Source: JBAXRT01 sp037131065 (GTDB lineage: Bacteria; Bacteroidota; Bacteroidia; Bacteroidales; FEN-979). From it: a stretch of DNA of 56,456 nucleotides. The DNA lies in assembly GCA_037131065.1 (NCBI GenBank), contig JBAXRT010000002.1, positions 1-56,456 of the forward strand, given 5' to 3'. The notes beneath the pieces are model-generated. The model was not told the origin of the DNA and ran no database searches. It worked only from the letters and a program-made list of their open reading frames with translations. Position 1 is the first letter of the stretch, and each line of letters opens with the position of its first letter. Made by a program: the position numbers and the translations under genes. Shown here one piece after another: positions 1 to 6,960 of this stretch.

Positions 1-655
1 AGGTTTCCATAAGATCATTCTGAATCTTAAAAACCTCTGTCATGCTGTTGGAATTCCGCCACAGATCGACACATTCGGGCATGCCACCGATAAACATGTA
101 TTGTCTCAGCTCGTAGAGAAGCGTGGAATGGATCGTATCCGATAGTCTGGCAGGTTTTTCAAGAAGGATATCAGCCAGTTTCTCTTTCCCGGTATTCTTT
201 AGAAATTCATAAAAGTTCATCGGTGTCATATTTAATATGCTTACCCTTCCGACCGGAAAAGATATCTTCTGCATGGTGAACTCAAGAAGTGATCCGGCTG
301 CGATCAAATGTAGTTCAGGCATTTCTTCATAGAAATACCGTAATGACATGATTGCTTTTGGCGCACCCTGGATCTCATCAAAAAACAGTAAATCCGCAGC
401 CGTGTTTATGGAAGTATTCAACAGGAGCTCCAGTTCACTGATGATCCGGACAGGGTCAAGGTTCTTCTCAAAAATACCGACCCATTCCGGATGCTTTTCA
501 AAATCAACCGTGTGGATCTTTCCATTAAAATGTGTTTTGCCAAAGTTCTGTACCGAGTACGATTTTCCAACCTGCCGTGCCCCCCGGATGATGAGTGGCT
601 TTCTTTTAAGCGTACGCTCCCATTCTTTCAACGTAAGGGTGAATAATCTTTCCAT
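1..655 (-). CDS. AAA ATPase with DUF4143-type architecture (3' end outside window)
   Basis: The reading frame opens at the ATG at 655 and runs off the left edge, giving 218 visible residues. Near the N-terminus is a Walker A motif, GARQVGKS, followed by a Walker B motif, ADLLFFDEIQ, and the segment AAGSLLEF. This order is typical of the AAA_14/DUF4143 family, ATPases of about 380-420 residues common in Bacteroidetes and archaea. The missing C-terminal half should hold the DUF4143 domain. The cellular role of the family is not well established; members are often found in variable genome regions. The start is chosen because a TAnnTTTG promoter lies just upstream, leaving a leader of about 20 bases. 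Two copies of a 15-bp direct repeat overlap that promoter, which suggests autoregulation. Confidence 0.85.
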   Translation of the reverse strand, partial: MERLFTLTLKEWERTLKRKPLIIRGARQVGKSYSVQNFGKTHFNGKIHTVDFEKHPEWVGIFEKNLDPVRIISELELLLNTSINTAADLLFFDEIQGAPKAIMSLRYFYEEMPELHLIAAGSLLEFTMQKISFPVGRVSILNMTPMNFYEFLKNTGKEKLADILLEKPARLSDTIHSTLLYELRQYMFIGGMPECVDLWRNSNSMTEVFKIQNDLMET

Positions 656-665
656 AACCGTTCAT

Positions 666-713
666 TTTAGAAATACAAGGCAAATATAGTACAATCTCTT
701 TAGAAATACAAGG
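666..713. repeat. Two 15-bp direct repeats at the ATPase promoter
   Basis: TTTAGAAATACAAGG occurs identically at 666-680 and 699-713, so the copies are 33 bp apart (about three helical turns). On the minus strand, one copy covers the -33 element of the ATPase promoter and the other begins directly after the -7 box, at the expected transcription start. This arrangement fits a pair of operator sites for a repressor, possibly the ATPase itself or the neighbouring helix-turn-helix protein. The repeats are seen directly; the operator role is inference. Confidence 0.75.
681..711 (-). promoter_or_regulatory. Promoter of the AAA ATPase
   Basis: Read on the minus strand, TATATTTG (688-681) matches the Bacteroidetes -7 consensus TAnnTTTG, and TTG (711-709) sits 20 bases upstream as the -33 element. 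Transcription should start near 674, about 20 bases before the ATG at 655. Confidence 0.6.
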
Positions 714-1033
714 GTGTTTTGATCATATTCCTTTAAAAAGGAAAGCTAAAGCGGTTATGCTAAATAAATGGTGGATGATACGAGGTCTTTCCAGGACACA
801 ATTTTTACATCTTTATGGGTGAAAGTTTCATCACGATAATTTTTTTCCATTCTAAACAATTTTCATAACTCTTTTATTGCATGTCGGTTCCTGAGTTATC
901 AGGTTACATTGGGTTTACTTTCAGTTTGTTATTAGTTTACTAACAGGTTATTATTCAGTTAGTTGTTAATAAGTTGGTAATAGGTGGATGATTTAGAATC
1001 CTACTTTTGCCAGCGTAAAATTTGTTAAAAGCT
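714..1033. other. A/T-rich intergenic region between divergent ATPase and HTH genes
   Basis: No convincing gene is seen here. The stretch 905-990 is poor in C on the plus strand and is made of degenerate TTA/GTT-rich words such as GTTATTAG, GTTTACTAA, GTTATTATT, GTTAATAAG and GGTAATAGG. It precedes the helix-turn-helix gene and could contain binding sites for it. A sequence close to the -7 consensus, TAAAATTTG, which has three rather than two spacer bases, lies at 1016-1024. Confidence 0.4.
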
Positions 1034-1213
1034 ATGAGCGAAAAATCAATTATTGAAAAACCGGTTACAGCCAAATATATCTGTAAGATGATAGGCGTAA
1101 GCAGACCTGCTCTTCATAAATGGAGTAAAGAAGGAATCATCAGAGCACATAAGCTCGGCGGCAAGCTATTTTACTTTGAAAGCGAGGTTATGGAGGATTT
1201 AAAAAAATGCTGA
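1034..1213 (+). CDS. Small helix-turn-helix (excisionase/MerR-like) DNA-binding protein
   Basis: This 59-residue protein contains a single winged helix-turn-helix of the HTH_17/excisionase-like type. The segment TAKYICKMIGVSRPALHKW gives the first helices and recognition helix, followed by the usual turn and wing, EGIIRAHKLGGKLFYFESEVMEDL. In the family, such proteins act as directionality factors of integrating elements or as small promoter-binding regulators. I chose the ATG at 1034. An in-frame TTG at 1022 is possible but overlaps the presumed promoter box. It sits between the ATPase and a possibly broken gene, with no integrase in view. DNA binding is a strong call; the target is unknown. 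Confidence 0.75.
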   Translation: MSEKSIIEKPVTAKYICKMIGVSRPALHKWSKEGIIRAHKLGGKLFYFESEVMEDLKKC

Positions 1214-1328
1214 ACTCATGGTATCAGGGCAATTCATGACAGGTTCCGATCGTCTTTAGTCATCTGTATATAATGACTACATTGTAACCAAAAAAATGAT
1301 GTAAAACTAATCAAACCATTATGCATCT

Positions 1329-1619
1329 ATGAAAATTAGTAATGAAGCACTGACCATACTCAGAGCGGAATTACCTAGGGGTAGTGTTCCACAAATAAGA
1401 CAAAGACTTTTGAAAAGAAATATTTCTTTTTCCCATCAGTATATCTATCGCTGTCTGGATCCAAATCAGCCGGATTACAAAGAGATCATCATCAGAGAAG
1501 CTGTCTCCTTGTATGAGGAACTCGCCAAAGGAGCCTGGGGCTTGGACTGTTGTACTGTTTCGCCTATGTACGTAAGGTTTCCAAGGTGTCATTTGTATTG
1601 CTGTATCAGATTTGTGTAA
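1329..1619 (+). CDS. Unrecognised small protein, probably truncated or with a degenerate C-terminus
   Basis: The first about 68 residues look like a real protein: charged and helical, with an HTH-like pattern (ILRAELPRGSVPQIRQRLLK, then ISFSHQYIYRCLDPN, then a Glu/Lys helix ending EELAKG). From about residue 70 the composition changes to Cys- and aromatic-rich residues (GLDCCTVSPMYV), which looks like read-through of non-coding sequence. I therefore suspect a frameshift or deletion near 1530, but no good continuation was found in another frame. The N-terminus resembles small XRE/Cro-like proteins often seen in Bacteroidetes. Its position beside a tRNA gene and the small HTH gene supports a decayed accessory locus. 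Function unknown. Confidence 0.45.
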   Translation: MKISNEALTILRAELPRGSVPQIRQRLLKRNISFSHQYIYRCLDPNQPDYKEIIIREAVSLYEELAKGAWGLDCCTVSPMYVRFPRCHLYCCIRFV

Positions 1620-1677
1620 TTCATAATTTCCAAAAAATCGAAAATTTTTGCCAACACTTGAAGCATCGAAACAGGGC

Positions 1678-1705
1678 AAAAAAAAAGGAGGCCGTTAAGC
1701 CTCCT
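1678..1705 (-). terminator. Rho-independent terminator of tRNA-Lys
   Basis: On the minus strand a hairpin AGGAGGC-TTAACG-GCCTCCT is followed by nine T residues. It begins directly after the encoded CCA end of the tRNA, so the tRNA is the last, or only, gene of its transcript. Confidence 0.85.
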
Positions 1706-1781
1706 TGGTGATCCGCCTGGGATTCGAACCCAGGACCCCCGCCTTAAAAGGGCGATGCTCTACCTACTGAGCTAGCGAATC
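1706..1781 (-). tRNA. tRNA-Lys (anticodon TTT)
   Basis: The minus strand folds into a complete cloverleaf of 76 bases. The acceptor stem pairs GATTCGC with GCGGATC, the anticodon stem pairs TCGCC with GGCGG around the loop CTTTTAA, and the T-arm contains the invariant GGTTCGAATCC. The anticodon is TTT, for lysine. The discriminator is A and the terminal CCA is encoded in the DNA. A promoter lies just upstream and a terminator directly downstream, so it appears to be a single-gene unit. Confidence 0.95.
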
Positions 1782-1801
1782 AAGGTTGAATTTTGAGGGT
1801 G

Positions 1802-1831
1802 CAAAAGTACACCTTTTTTTATTTCAGACAA
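1802..1831 (-). promoter_or_regulatory. Promoter of tRNA-Lys
   Basis: On the minus strand TTG (1831-1829) is followed after 19 bases by TACTTTTG (1809-1802), a good match to the Bacteroidetes TTG-N19/20-TAnnTTTG promoter. The predicted start is about 14 bases before the mature tRNA 5' end. Confidence 0.6.
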
Positions 1832-1839
1832 TAGAAAGT

Positions 1840-2169
1840 TTATAAATTTCCATGTAAAGCGATCCAGACACAAGGAGGTTCTGTCGTCGTGAATTCCACA
1901 CTGTGGCGGCAATGGGCAGGGATAAGCAGGTAATCTCCAGGCAGTAATTCAACACGTTCCCCTTTTTCGAAACCTACAACAGCCTGTCCGCTCAATAAAA
2001 TGACCCATTCATCCCACTCCTGGTCATACCATTCTCCTTCCGGTGTTGTCTGCCCATTACTGACGATCCGCTCGAGCAATAAATCTTTTTTTCTGACAAG
2101 AACTTCAAAAACTTCTGATGTCCCGCAATCTTCCCTGAGAGGCTCAAATATGTTTCTTTTCCTGATCAT
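1840..2169 (-). CDS. Single-domain cupin protein
   Basis: This 109-residue protein is a cupin_2 barrel. It has the two conserved cupin segments around EGEWYDQEWDEWVILLSGQA and GDYLLIPAHCRHSVEF. The first motif carries the acidic residues, the second a His (AHCRHSV) able to bind a metal. Such small cupins act as enzymes or binding proteins for small ligands, and the substrate cannot be read from the sequence. The start codon overlaps the stop of the upstream YciO-type gene by four bases (ATGA), so the two are translationally coupled. No family-specific residue pattern was recognised. Confidence 0.85.
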   Translation of the reverse strand: MIRKRNIFEPLREDCGTSEVFEVLVRKKDLLLERIVSNGQTTPEGEWYDQEWDEWVILLSGQAVVGFEKGERVELLPGDYLLIPAHCRHSVEFTTTEPPCVWIALHGNL

Positions 2170-2786
2170 AGGATGGAATAGTAATCTCCTTTACCCTGAC
2201 GAATGAGAACAGGTTCATTTCCCGTAAAATCGATCACGGTTGATGGGATGTTGCCGCAATGACCGGAATCGATCACGATATCGACAAGCTTATGGAACTT
2301 TTCATAAATGAGTTCAGGATCTGTCAGGTAATCGACCAGCTCATCCTCATGATGGATTGAGGTGGTCATGATCGGGTTCCCCAGCTGCTCGACAATCTTT
2401 ACCGGGACATGATGGTCGGGGACCCTGATCCCGACCGTTTTCTTCCGGCTCTGAAAAAAATGCGGGACCCTGTTGTTGGCATTCAGAATGAAGGTGTATG
2501 GACCCGGAAGGGCCCTTCTCATTACCTTATAAGTGTGGTTCGGTATCGGGCGGGTAAAATCGGCAAGCTGGCTCAGGCTGTGACAGATAAAGGAAAAGTT
2601 TGCCTTCTCCCTTTTGATCCCTTTGATCTGGGCAACCCGTTCGATCGCCTTTAGCTTCATGAGATCACACCCGAGACCATAAACGGTATCGGTAGGGTAG
2701 ATGATAATACCCCCGTCATGCAGGCATTCTGTAATGATCTTCAGGTGCCTTTCACCGGGATTATCGGGATGGATCTTTAAAAGCAT
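2166..2786 (-). CDS. YciO/Sua5/YrdC-family protein (threonylcarbamoyl-AMP synthase-like)
   Basis: This 206-residue protein has the YrdC fold: GGIIIYPTDTVYGLGCD near the N-terminus, KGIKREKANFSFIC, PGPYTFIL, and VGIRVPDHHVP followed by PIMTTSIH. Sua5/TsaC proteins make threonylcarbamoyl-AMP from threonine, bicarbonate and ATP for the t6A modification of ANN-decoding tRNAs. The form here, with PTDTVYGLGCD and KREKANFSF, is closer to the YciO branch, whose role is less certain. The upstream in-frame extension to 2843 would start before the TAnnTTTG promoter at 2817-2824, so the ATG at 2786 is preferred. The gene overlaps the cupin gene by four bases. Confidence 0.88.
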   Translation of the reverse strand: MLLKIHPDNPGERHLKIITECLHDGGIIIYPTDTVYGLGCDLMKLKAIERVAQIKGIKREKANFSFICHSLSQLADFTRPIPNHTYKVMRRALPGPYTFILNANNRVPHFFQSRKKTVGIRVPDHHVPVKIVEQLGNPIMTTSIHHEDELVDYLTDPELIYEKFHKLVDIVIDSGHCGNIPSTVIDFTGNEPVLIRQGKGDYYSIL

Positions 2787-2816
2787 CTGGGGTTTTGGGT
2801 TTTCATCACGCTGCAG

Positions 2817-2824
2817 CAAAAGTA
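2817..2824 (-). promoter_or_regulatory. -7 box of the YciO-cupin operon
   Basis: TACTTTTG on the minus strand matches TAnnTTTG. It predicts transcription from about 2810 and a 24-base leader, which decides the ATG at 2786 as the start. The -33 element is weak. Confidence 0.5.
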
Positions 2825-2869
2825 CGCATATCCTGCAAAACAATGATAATGGACTGGAATCAAAAACTT

Positions 2870-2904
2870 AAATCGTAATTCGTCACTCGTAATTCGTAAA
2901 TAAA
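2870..2904. repeat. Degenerate heptamer tandem array
   Basis: Five consecutive 7-base units can be read: AAATCGT, AATTCGT, CACTCGT, AATTCGT, AAATAAA. The array lies between the 3' end of the SRP RNA and the promoter of the YciO gene. Related heptamers occur in the same orientation at 26,051 and 30,435. Confidence 0.75.
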
Positions 2905-2907
2905 AAA

Positions 2908-3004
2908 GGGTAAGTACATTATATCGCACCGCTCGACCACCTTACCCTTGCTTCCTTCCGGACCTGGGGGAGTTGGATGGGAGCTGGTCGTATAAGACTT
3001 ACCC
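2908..3004 (-). ncRNA. ffs: Signal recognition particle RNA (4.5S-type)
   Basis: The minus strand contains the universal SRP helix 8 core, AGGTCCGGAAGGAAGCA, with its GGAA tetraloop and flanking asymmetric loop. The ends pair as GGGTAAGT with ACTTACCC, giving a hairpin-shaped RNA of about 97 bases that is followed by a T run (2907-2902). This is the small bacterial form without an Alu domain. It binds Ffh and targets nascent membrane proteins to FtsY. A -7 box, TATTTTTG, lies just upstream. Boundaries are set from the terminal pairing and may be off by a few bases. Confidence 0.93.
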
Positions 3005-3008
3005 AGTG

Positions 3009-3016
3009 CAAAAATA
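3009..3016 (-). promoter_or_regulatory. -7 box of the SRP RNA gene
   Basis: TATTTTTG on the minus strand matches TAnnTTTG and ends five bases before the paired 5' end of the RNA, at the expected distance to the transcription start. No clear -33 element was seen. Confidence 0.55.
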
Positions 3017-3041
3017 CATTATTTTTTCAAGGTTTCACTCC

Positions 3042-3071
3042 TTTGAATTGCCGTTTTTTTTTGTATGTTTG
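3042..3071 (+). promoter_or_regulatory. Promoter of the DUF4199 gene
   Basis: TTTG (3042-3045) and TATGTTTG (3064-3071) are 18 bases apart, matching the Bacteroidetes promoter. Transcription from about 3078 favours translation from the ATG at 3099. Confidence 0.6.
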
Positions 3072-3098
3072 CCTATTATGAACCAAAATCAAGGAATT

Positions 3099-3635
3099 AT
3101 GGAAGAAAAAACGCGTACTACGACCGTACATTCACTGTACTACGGGTTGATGACAGGAGCAGCCCTGATTATTCTCAGCCTGATCCTATATATTTCCAAC
3201 CTTTATATGAACCGGCCTTTGGGATACCTTTCCTTCGCCATCCTCGCCGGTGGCATGGTTTGGGGAACTCTTGAATACAGGAAAACCTACAGGAATAATT
3301 TCATGACCTATGGCCAGGCATTTAGCCTTTGTTTCCTTATAGGTTTATTCACAGCCGTTGTGTCTGCAATCTTTTCGTATATTTTCGCTGAATTTATCTA
3401 TCCGGGACTTTCACAGGAGATCCTTCAGAAAGCCAGGGAAGAAATTGAGAACGGCGGGCAGCAGATCACCGAAGAGCAGATGGAGGTGGCGCTCGACTGG
3501 ACAAGAAAGTTCACCACCCCAGTAATGATGGCAATCATGGACCTTGTCATGAAAGTCTTCTCCTCCGTAATTCTTGCCCTCCTTGCGGCACTTTTCCTCA
3601 AAAGGGAAGACAAATCCCTGAACACCACCGTATAA
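3099..3635 (+). CDS. DUF4199 family membrane protein
   Basis: This 178-residue protein has four predicted membrane helices: around GLMTGAALIILSLILYI, LSFAILAGGMVWGTL, AFSLCFLIGLFTAVVSAIF and MKVFSSVILALLAALFLK. A polar loop rich in Glu and Gln lies between helices 3 and 4. This layout is that of DUF4199, a Bacteroidetes family of unknown function often found next to a GT2 gene, as here (12 bases separate them). I place the start at 3099 (MEEKTRTT), preceded by AAGGA. The ATG at 3078 is possible but coincides with the predicted transcription start. The molecular function is unknown. Confidence 0.85.
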   Translation: MEEKTRTTTVHSLYYGLMTGAALIILSLILYISNLYMNRPLGYLSFAILAGGMVWGTLEYRKTYRNNFMTYGQAFSLCFLIGLFTAVVSAIFSYIFAEFIYPGLSQEILQKAREEIENGGQQITEEQMEVALDWTRKFTTPVMMAIMDLVMKVFSSVILALLAALFLKREDKSLNTTV

Positions 3636-3646
3636 TTTCTTATTGA

Positions 3647-4591
3647 ATGAACATCTCTGTCGTTGTACCTCTTCTGAACGAGGAAGAATCGCTGAAAGAG
3701 CTGACAGCCTGGATCGACCATGTCATGCAGGAGAACAAGTTTACCTACGAAATCATCTTTGTCGATGATGGTAGCAGCGACGGATCATGGAATATAATTG
3801 AAGAGCTTAACCACCAGTACCCTGGTGTAAGGGGGATAAAATTCCGCAGGAATTACGGGAAATCAGCAGCACTTAACACAGGCTTTAAGGCTGCCGGGGG
3901 CGATGTGGTATTTACCATGGATGCCGATTTGCAGGACAGCCCGGATGAGATCCCGGAGATGTACCGGATGATCAGCGAGGAAGGTCTTGATCTGGTTTCG
4001 GGATGGAAGAAAAAGCGGCGTGACCCCATCTCAAAAACAATCCCGACGAAGTTCTATAACTGGTCGGCAAGAAGGATGTCTGGGATCAGACTTCATGACT
4101 TTAACTGCGGACTTAAGGCATACCGCAGTGCCGTGGTTAAGAGCATCGAGGTCTATGGTGAGATGCACCGGTATATCCCCTTTCTTGCAAAATGGGCCGG
4201 ATTCAGAAAGATAGGGGAGAAGGTCGTCGTACATCAGAAACGGAAATTCGGCAGGACGAAATTTGGCATCGACAGGTTTTATAAGGGTTACCTCGATCTT
4301 CTTACGATAACTTTTACCTCCCGCTTCGGGAAAAGCCCAATGCATTTCTTCGGCCTCTGGGGAAGCTTCATTTTTCTTGCCGGTTTTGTTATCGCAGGAT
4401 ATCTTGCCTGGGAGAAATTTTTTTACCAGGCATTCAAGATGACCGAAAGGCCCCTCTTCTATTTCGGGATACTGGCAATGATACTTGGAACACAATTGTT
4501 TGTGGCGGGATTTCTGGGAGAACTAATCTCGCGCAATGCCGCCGACCGGAACCACTACCTTGTTGAGAAACAGATGGGGTTTGATGACTGA
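3647..4591 (+). CDS. Glycosyltransferase family 2 (polyprenyl-phosphate sugar transferase type)
   Basis: The N-terminal GT-A domain (about 1-220) has ISVVVPLLNEEESL, the nucleotide-binding VDDGSSDGS at 39-47 and the metal-binding DADLQD at 92-97. Two C-terminal membrane helices follow (about 233-255 and 270-292). This is the DPM1/GtrB-like architecture, in which a sugar is moved from a nucleotide donor to a lipid phosphate at the cytoplasmic face. The donor cannot be read from the sequence. The gene follows the DUF4199 gene in a likely operon and precedes the histidine kinase by 29 bases. It probably belongs to the cell-surface glycan function of the downstream heptose genes. Confidence 0.92.
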   Translation: MNISVVVPLLNEEESLKELTAWIDHVMQENKFTYEIIFVDDGSSDGSWNIIEELNHQYPGVRGIKFRRNYGKSAALNTGFKAAGGDVVFTMDADLQDSPDEIPEMYRMISEEGLDLVSGWKKKRRDPISKTIPTKFYNWSARRMSGIRLHDFNCGLKAYRSAVVKSIEVYGEMHRYIPFLAKWAGFRKIGEKVVVHQKRKFGRTKFGIDRFYKGYLDLLTITFTSRFGKSPMHFFGLWGSFIFLAGFVIAGYLAWEKFFYQAFKMTERPLFYFGILAMILGTQLFVAGFLGELISRNAADRNHYLVEKQMGFDD

Positions 4592-4620
4592 TCCCGCTAA
4601 TCTATCAAACACGATTTTTT

Positions 4621-5808
4621 ATGGAAATATCCAAACGGGTCCACTTTCTGAAAGAGGTCGGTATCTTCTCTGAATCACCGGAGTACCTGCTGTTTCAGAT
4701 CGCAGAAAACCTGGTTGAAATAGAAGTGCCGGAGGGCGATCATATCGTTCTGAAAGGCGAAATGGGGGATTCGATGTACATCCTTATTGAAGGAAGAGTA
4801 AAGGTACACGACGGACCACATGTTTTCTCGGTACTGAAAAAAGGAGATGTGTTCGGGAAATATTACCTGATCGACCGTAAGGAGCGTTCGGCGACCGTTA
4901 CAGCCCTCCTTCCTTCACGACTTTTTCTTTTCCACCAGGATATCTTCTATGAGATCACGAAAAACGAGAGTACCGTTGTCAAGGGCATTCTGAAAGCGCT
5001 GGTTGGCCGCCTGCGTGACATGAATGTAGTTGAAGAGCAAATGGCATCACAGAACCAGGAGATCTTAAGGCAAAAGGATGAACTGGAGAGGCAAAAAAAG
5101 GAGCTACTGGAACTTAATGCTACCAAGGATAAGTTTTTCTCTATCATCGCCCATGATCTCCGAAGTCCCATCACCACCCTGATCTCCCTGTCAGAAGTAC
5201 TGAAAACTGACCTGGAATTGCTAACAACCAGTCAGCAGACCGATATCCTCAACAGTTTATATGATCTTTCGAGGAATTATCTTAAACTTTTGGATAACCT
5301 GCTTCAGTGGGCAAGGATGCAGACCGGCAGGCTCAAGGCAGAACCCGAAAAGATCAGGCTGGATGACCTGATCAGGGAAGCCGTCGGGTTCTTCCGGGTT
5401 TATGCCTGCGACAAACAGATCGGGCTGGAATATGAAAATCAGGTCAGGACAGAGGTCATTGCAGACAGGAACATGATCAAAACAGTACTTCGCAATCTTA
5501 TTTCCAATGCAATCAAGTATACCGCTCCAAGCGGCAGGGTTACCATCCAGACAAAAGATCATGACCGGAGGATCGAAGTTATTGTAAAGGACGATGGCGT
5601 GGGAATGACGAGTGAGATACTTGAAAAATTATTTCACATTGATAAAACCTCTACCACCAGAGGCACCGCTGATGAAAAAGGGACCGGTCTTGGATTGATC
5701 CTTTGTAAGGAGTTCGTGGAGAAAAACGGGGGGCTACTCCATGTGGAAAGCGAACGGGGAGTTGGAAGCACTTTCCGGTTCACCCTGCCCAAAAGTGAAA
5801 TTCAATAG
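4621..5808 (+). CDS. Cytosolic histidine kinase with N-terminal cyclic-nucleotide-binding-like domain
   Basis: This 395-residue protein has a CNBD-like domain (about 18-125), a coiled coil (137-170), a HisKA domain with the phospho-acceptor His178 (IIAHDLRSP) and a HATPase domain with N box RNLISNAIKY, G1 VKDDGVGM and G2 GTGLGLI. No membrane segment or receiver domain is present, so it is a soluble sensor kinase whose response regulator is elsewhere. In cAMP-binding domains the cassette reads FGE, while here it is FGKYYLIDRKERSATV: the ribose-binding Glu is Lys80, so cyclic nucleotide binding is doubtful although the Arg is kept. The stop codon directly abuts the next ATG, so the kinase is coupled to the glycosyltransferase. 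Confidence 0.93.
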   Translation: MEISKRVHFLKEVGIFSESPEYLLFQIAENLVEIEVPEGDHIVLKGEMGDSMYILIEGRVKVHDGPHVFSVLKKGDVFGKYYLIDRKERSATVTALLPSRLFLFHQDIFYEITKNESTVVKGILKALVGRLRDMNVVEEQMASQNQEILRQKDELERQKKELLELNATKDKFFSIIAHDLRSPITTLISLSEVLKTDLELLTTSQQTDILNSLYDLSRNYLKLLDNLLQWARMQTGRLKAEPEKIRLDDLIREAVGFFRVYACDKQIGLEYENQVRTEVIADRNMIKTVLRNLISNAIKYTAPSGRVTIQTKDHDRRIEVIVKDDGVGMTSEILEKLFHIDKTSTTRGTADEKGTGLGLILCKEFVEKNGGLLHVESERGVGSTFRFTLPKSEIQ

Positions 5809-6960
5809 ATGTCTGATCGCAAAAAAATCGTACTGATCGGTTCCGCATATCCACTGAGGGGAGGATTGGCTACTTTCAATGAAAGACTCATCAGGGAGTT
5901 CAGGAGCAGGGGAGACGATGCATTTATCTATACCTTCAGTCTGCAATATCCTTCCCTCTTTTTTCCGGGGAAAACCCAGTATTCAACCGAATCACCCCCG
6001 AAGGATCTTCCCATACATATCAAGGTGAATTCAGTTAATCCTGTAAATTGGTTCCGGGTCGGAGCCGATCTCAGGAACCAGAAACCCGATTATGTCATTG
6101 TCAAATACTGGATCCCTTTCATGGCCCCCTGTTTTGGAACAATTGTACGGATCATTAGGAGGAATAACCATTCCAGGATTATTTCCATCCTGGATAACCT
6201 GGTCCCCCATGAAAAACGGCCAGGCGACCAACTCCTTTCTAAGTTCTGGGTAAACAGTGTGGATGGTTTCGTTGCCATGTCGAAATCAGTCATGGAGGAT
6301 ATCGCCCGGTTTGAACCTGGAAAACCGAGGATCTTCTGCCCCCATCCGCTCTACGATAACTTCGGCGAACCCATTTCTAAAGAGATTGCGATACGCAACC
6401 TTGGACTTGACCCGGGATTTCATTACCTGCTCTTCTTTGGTTTTATAAGGGATTACAAGGGGCTGGACCTGTTGCTCAGGGCGATGGCCAGCGACCGCAT
6501 CAGGTCATCTCGCATCAGACTAATTGTGGCCGGTGAGTTTTATTGTGATCCGAAACCATATACCGAACTTATTTCGGAACTTGGTTTGGGTGATAAGGTT
6601 ATCATGAGCAACGATTTCATACCCGATTCCCTTGTGGTGAACTATTTCTGTGCCGCCGACCTGGTGGTTCAGCCTTATAAAGCTGCAACCCAGAGTGGTG
6701 TGACACAAATTGCATATCATTTCAATAAACCAATGGTGATAACCGATGTCGGGGGACTGGCTGAGATTGTACCCCATGGACGGGTAGGGTATGTCGTTAC
6801 TCCTGATCCCGAAGCAATCTCCGTTGCCATTACAGCGTTTTATGAAAACGGGATGGAAAAAGAGTTCTCCGAAAATGCCTCAACCGAGAAGCTCCTCTAT
6901 TCTTGGAGGAGAATGACAGATAGTATTGACAAACTCGCAGAAAATGATCATACGAAGTAA
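5809..6960 (+). CDS. Glycosyltransferase family 4 (GT-B fold)
   Basis: This 383-residue GT-B enzyme starts with IVLIGSAYPLRGGLATF, the glycine-rich acceptor loop. The C-terminal half has the donor domain, with FFGFIRDYKGLDLLL and PMVITDVGGLAEIV. The usual E-x7-E donor motif is changed: the first acidic position reads QSGVTQIAYHF, so only the second acidic residue, in GGLAEIV, is clear. Donor and acceptor are unknown. Its place directly before hddA suggests it works on a glycan containing heptose or made alongside it. It begins immediately after the histidine kinase stop and its end overlaps hddA by 17 bases. Confidence 0.9.
   Translation: MSDRKKIVLIGSAYPLRGGLATFNERLIREFRSRGDDAFIYTFSLQYPSLFFPGKTQYSTESPPKDLPIHIKVNSVNPVNWFRVGADLRNQKPDYVIVKYWIPFMAPCFGTIVRIIRRNNHSRIISILDNLVPHEKRPGDQLLSKFWVNSVDGFVAMSKSVMEDIARFEPGKPRIFCPHPLYDNFGEPISKEIAIRNLGLDPGFHYLLFFGFIRDYKGLDLLLRAMASDRIRSSRIRLIVAGEFYCDPKPYTELISELGLGDKVIMSNDFIPDSLVVNYFCAADLVVQPYKAATQSGVTQIAYHFNKPMVITDVGGLAEIVPHGRVGYVVTPDPEAISVAITAFYENGMEKEFSENASTEKLLYSWRRMTDSIDKLAENDHTK

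Noticed and set aside
348..689. 113-residue plus-strand frame
   Set aside because: It is antisense to the AAA ATPase, whose Walker motifs show the minus strand is coding.
1371..1679. 102-residue minus-strand frame
   Set aside because: It overlaps the plus-strand gene at 1,329 and its composition is not protein-like; the opposite-strand N-terminus is more convincing.
1706..1781. tRNA-Lys as an attachment site of an integrated element
   Set aside because: No second copy of the tRNA 3' end was found in the window and no integrase is present.
2973..3098. Upstream extension of the DUF4199 gene
   Set aside because: It would overlap the SRP RNA, and the promoter at 3,042-3,071 lies after it.
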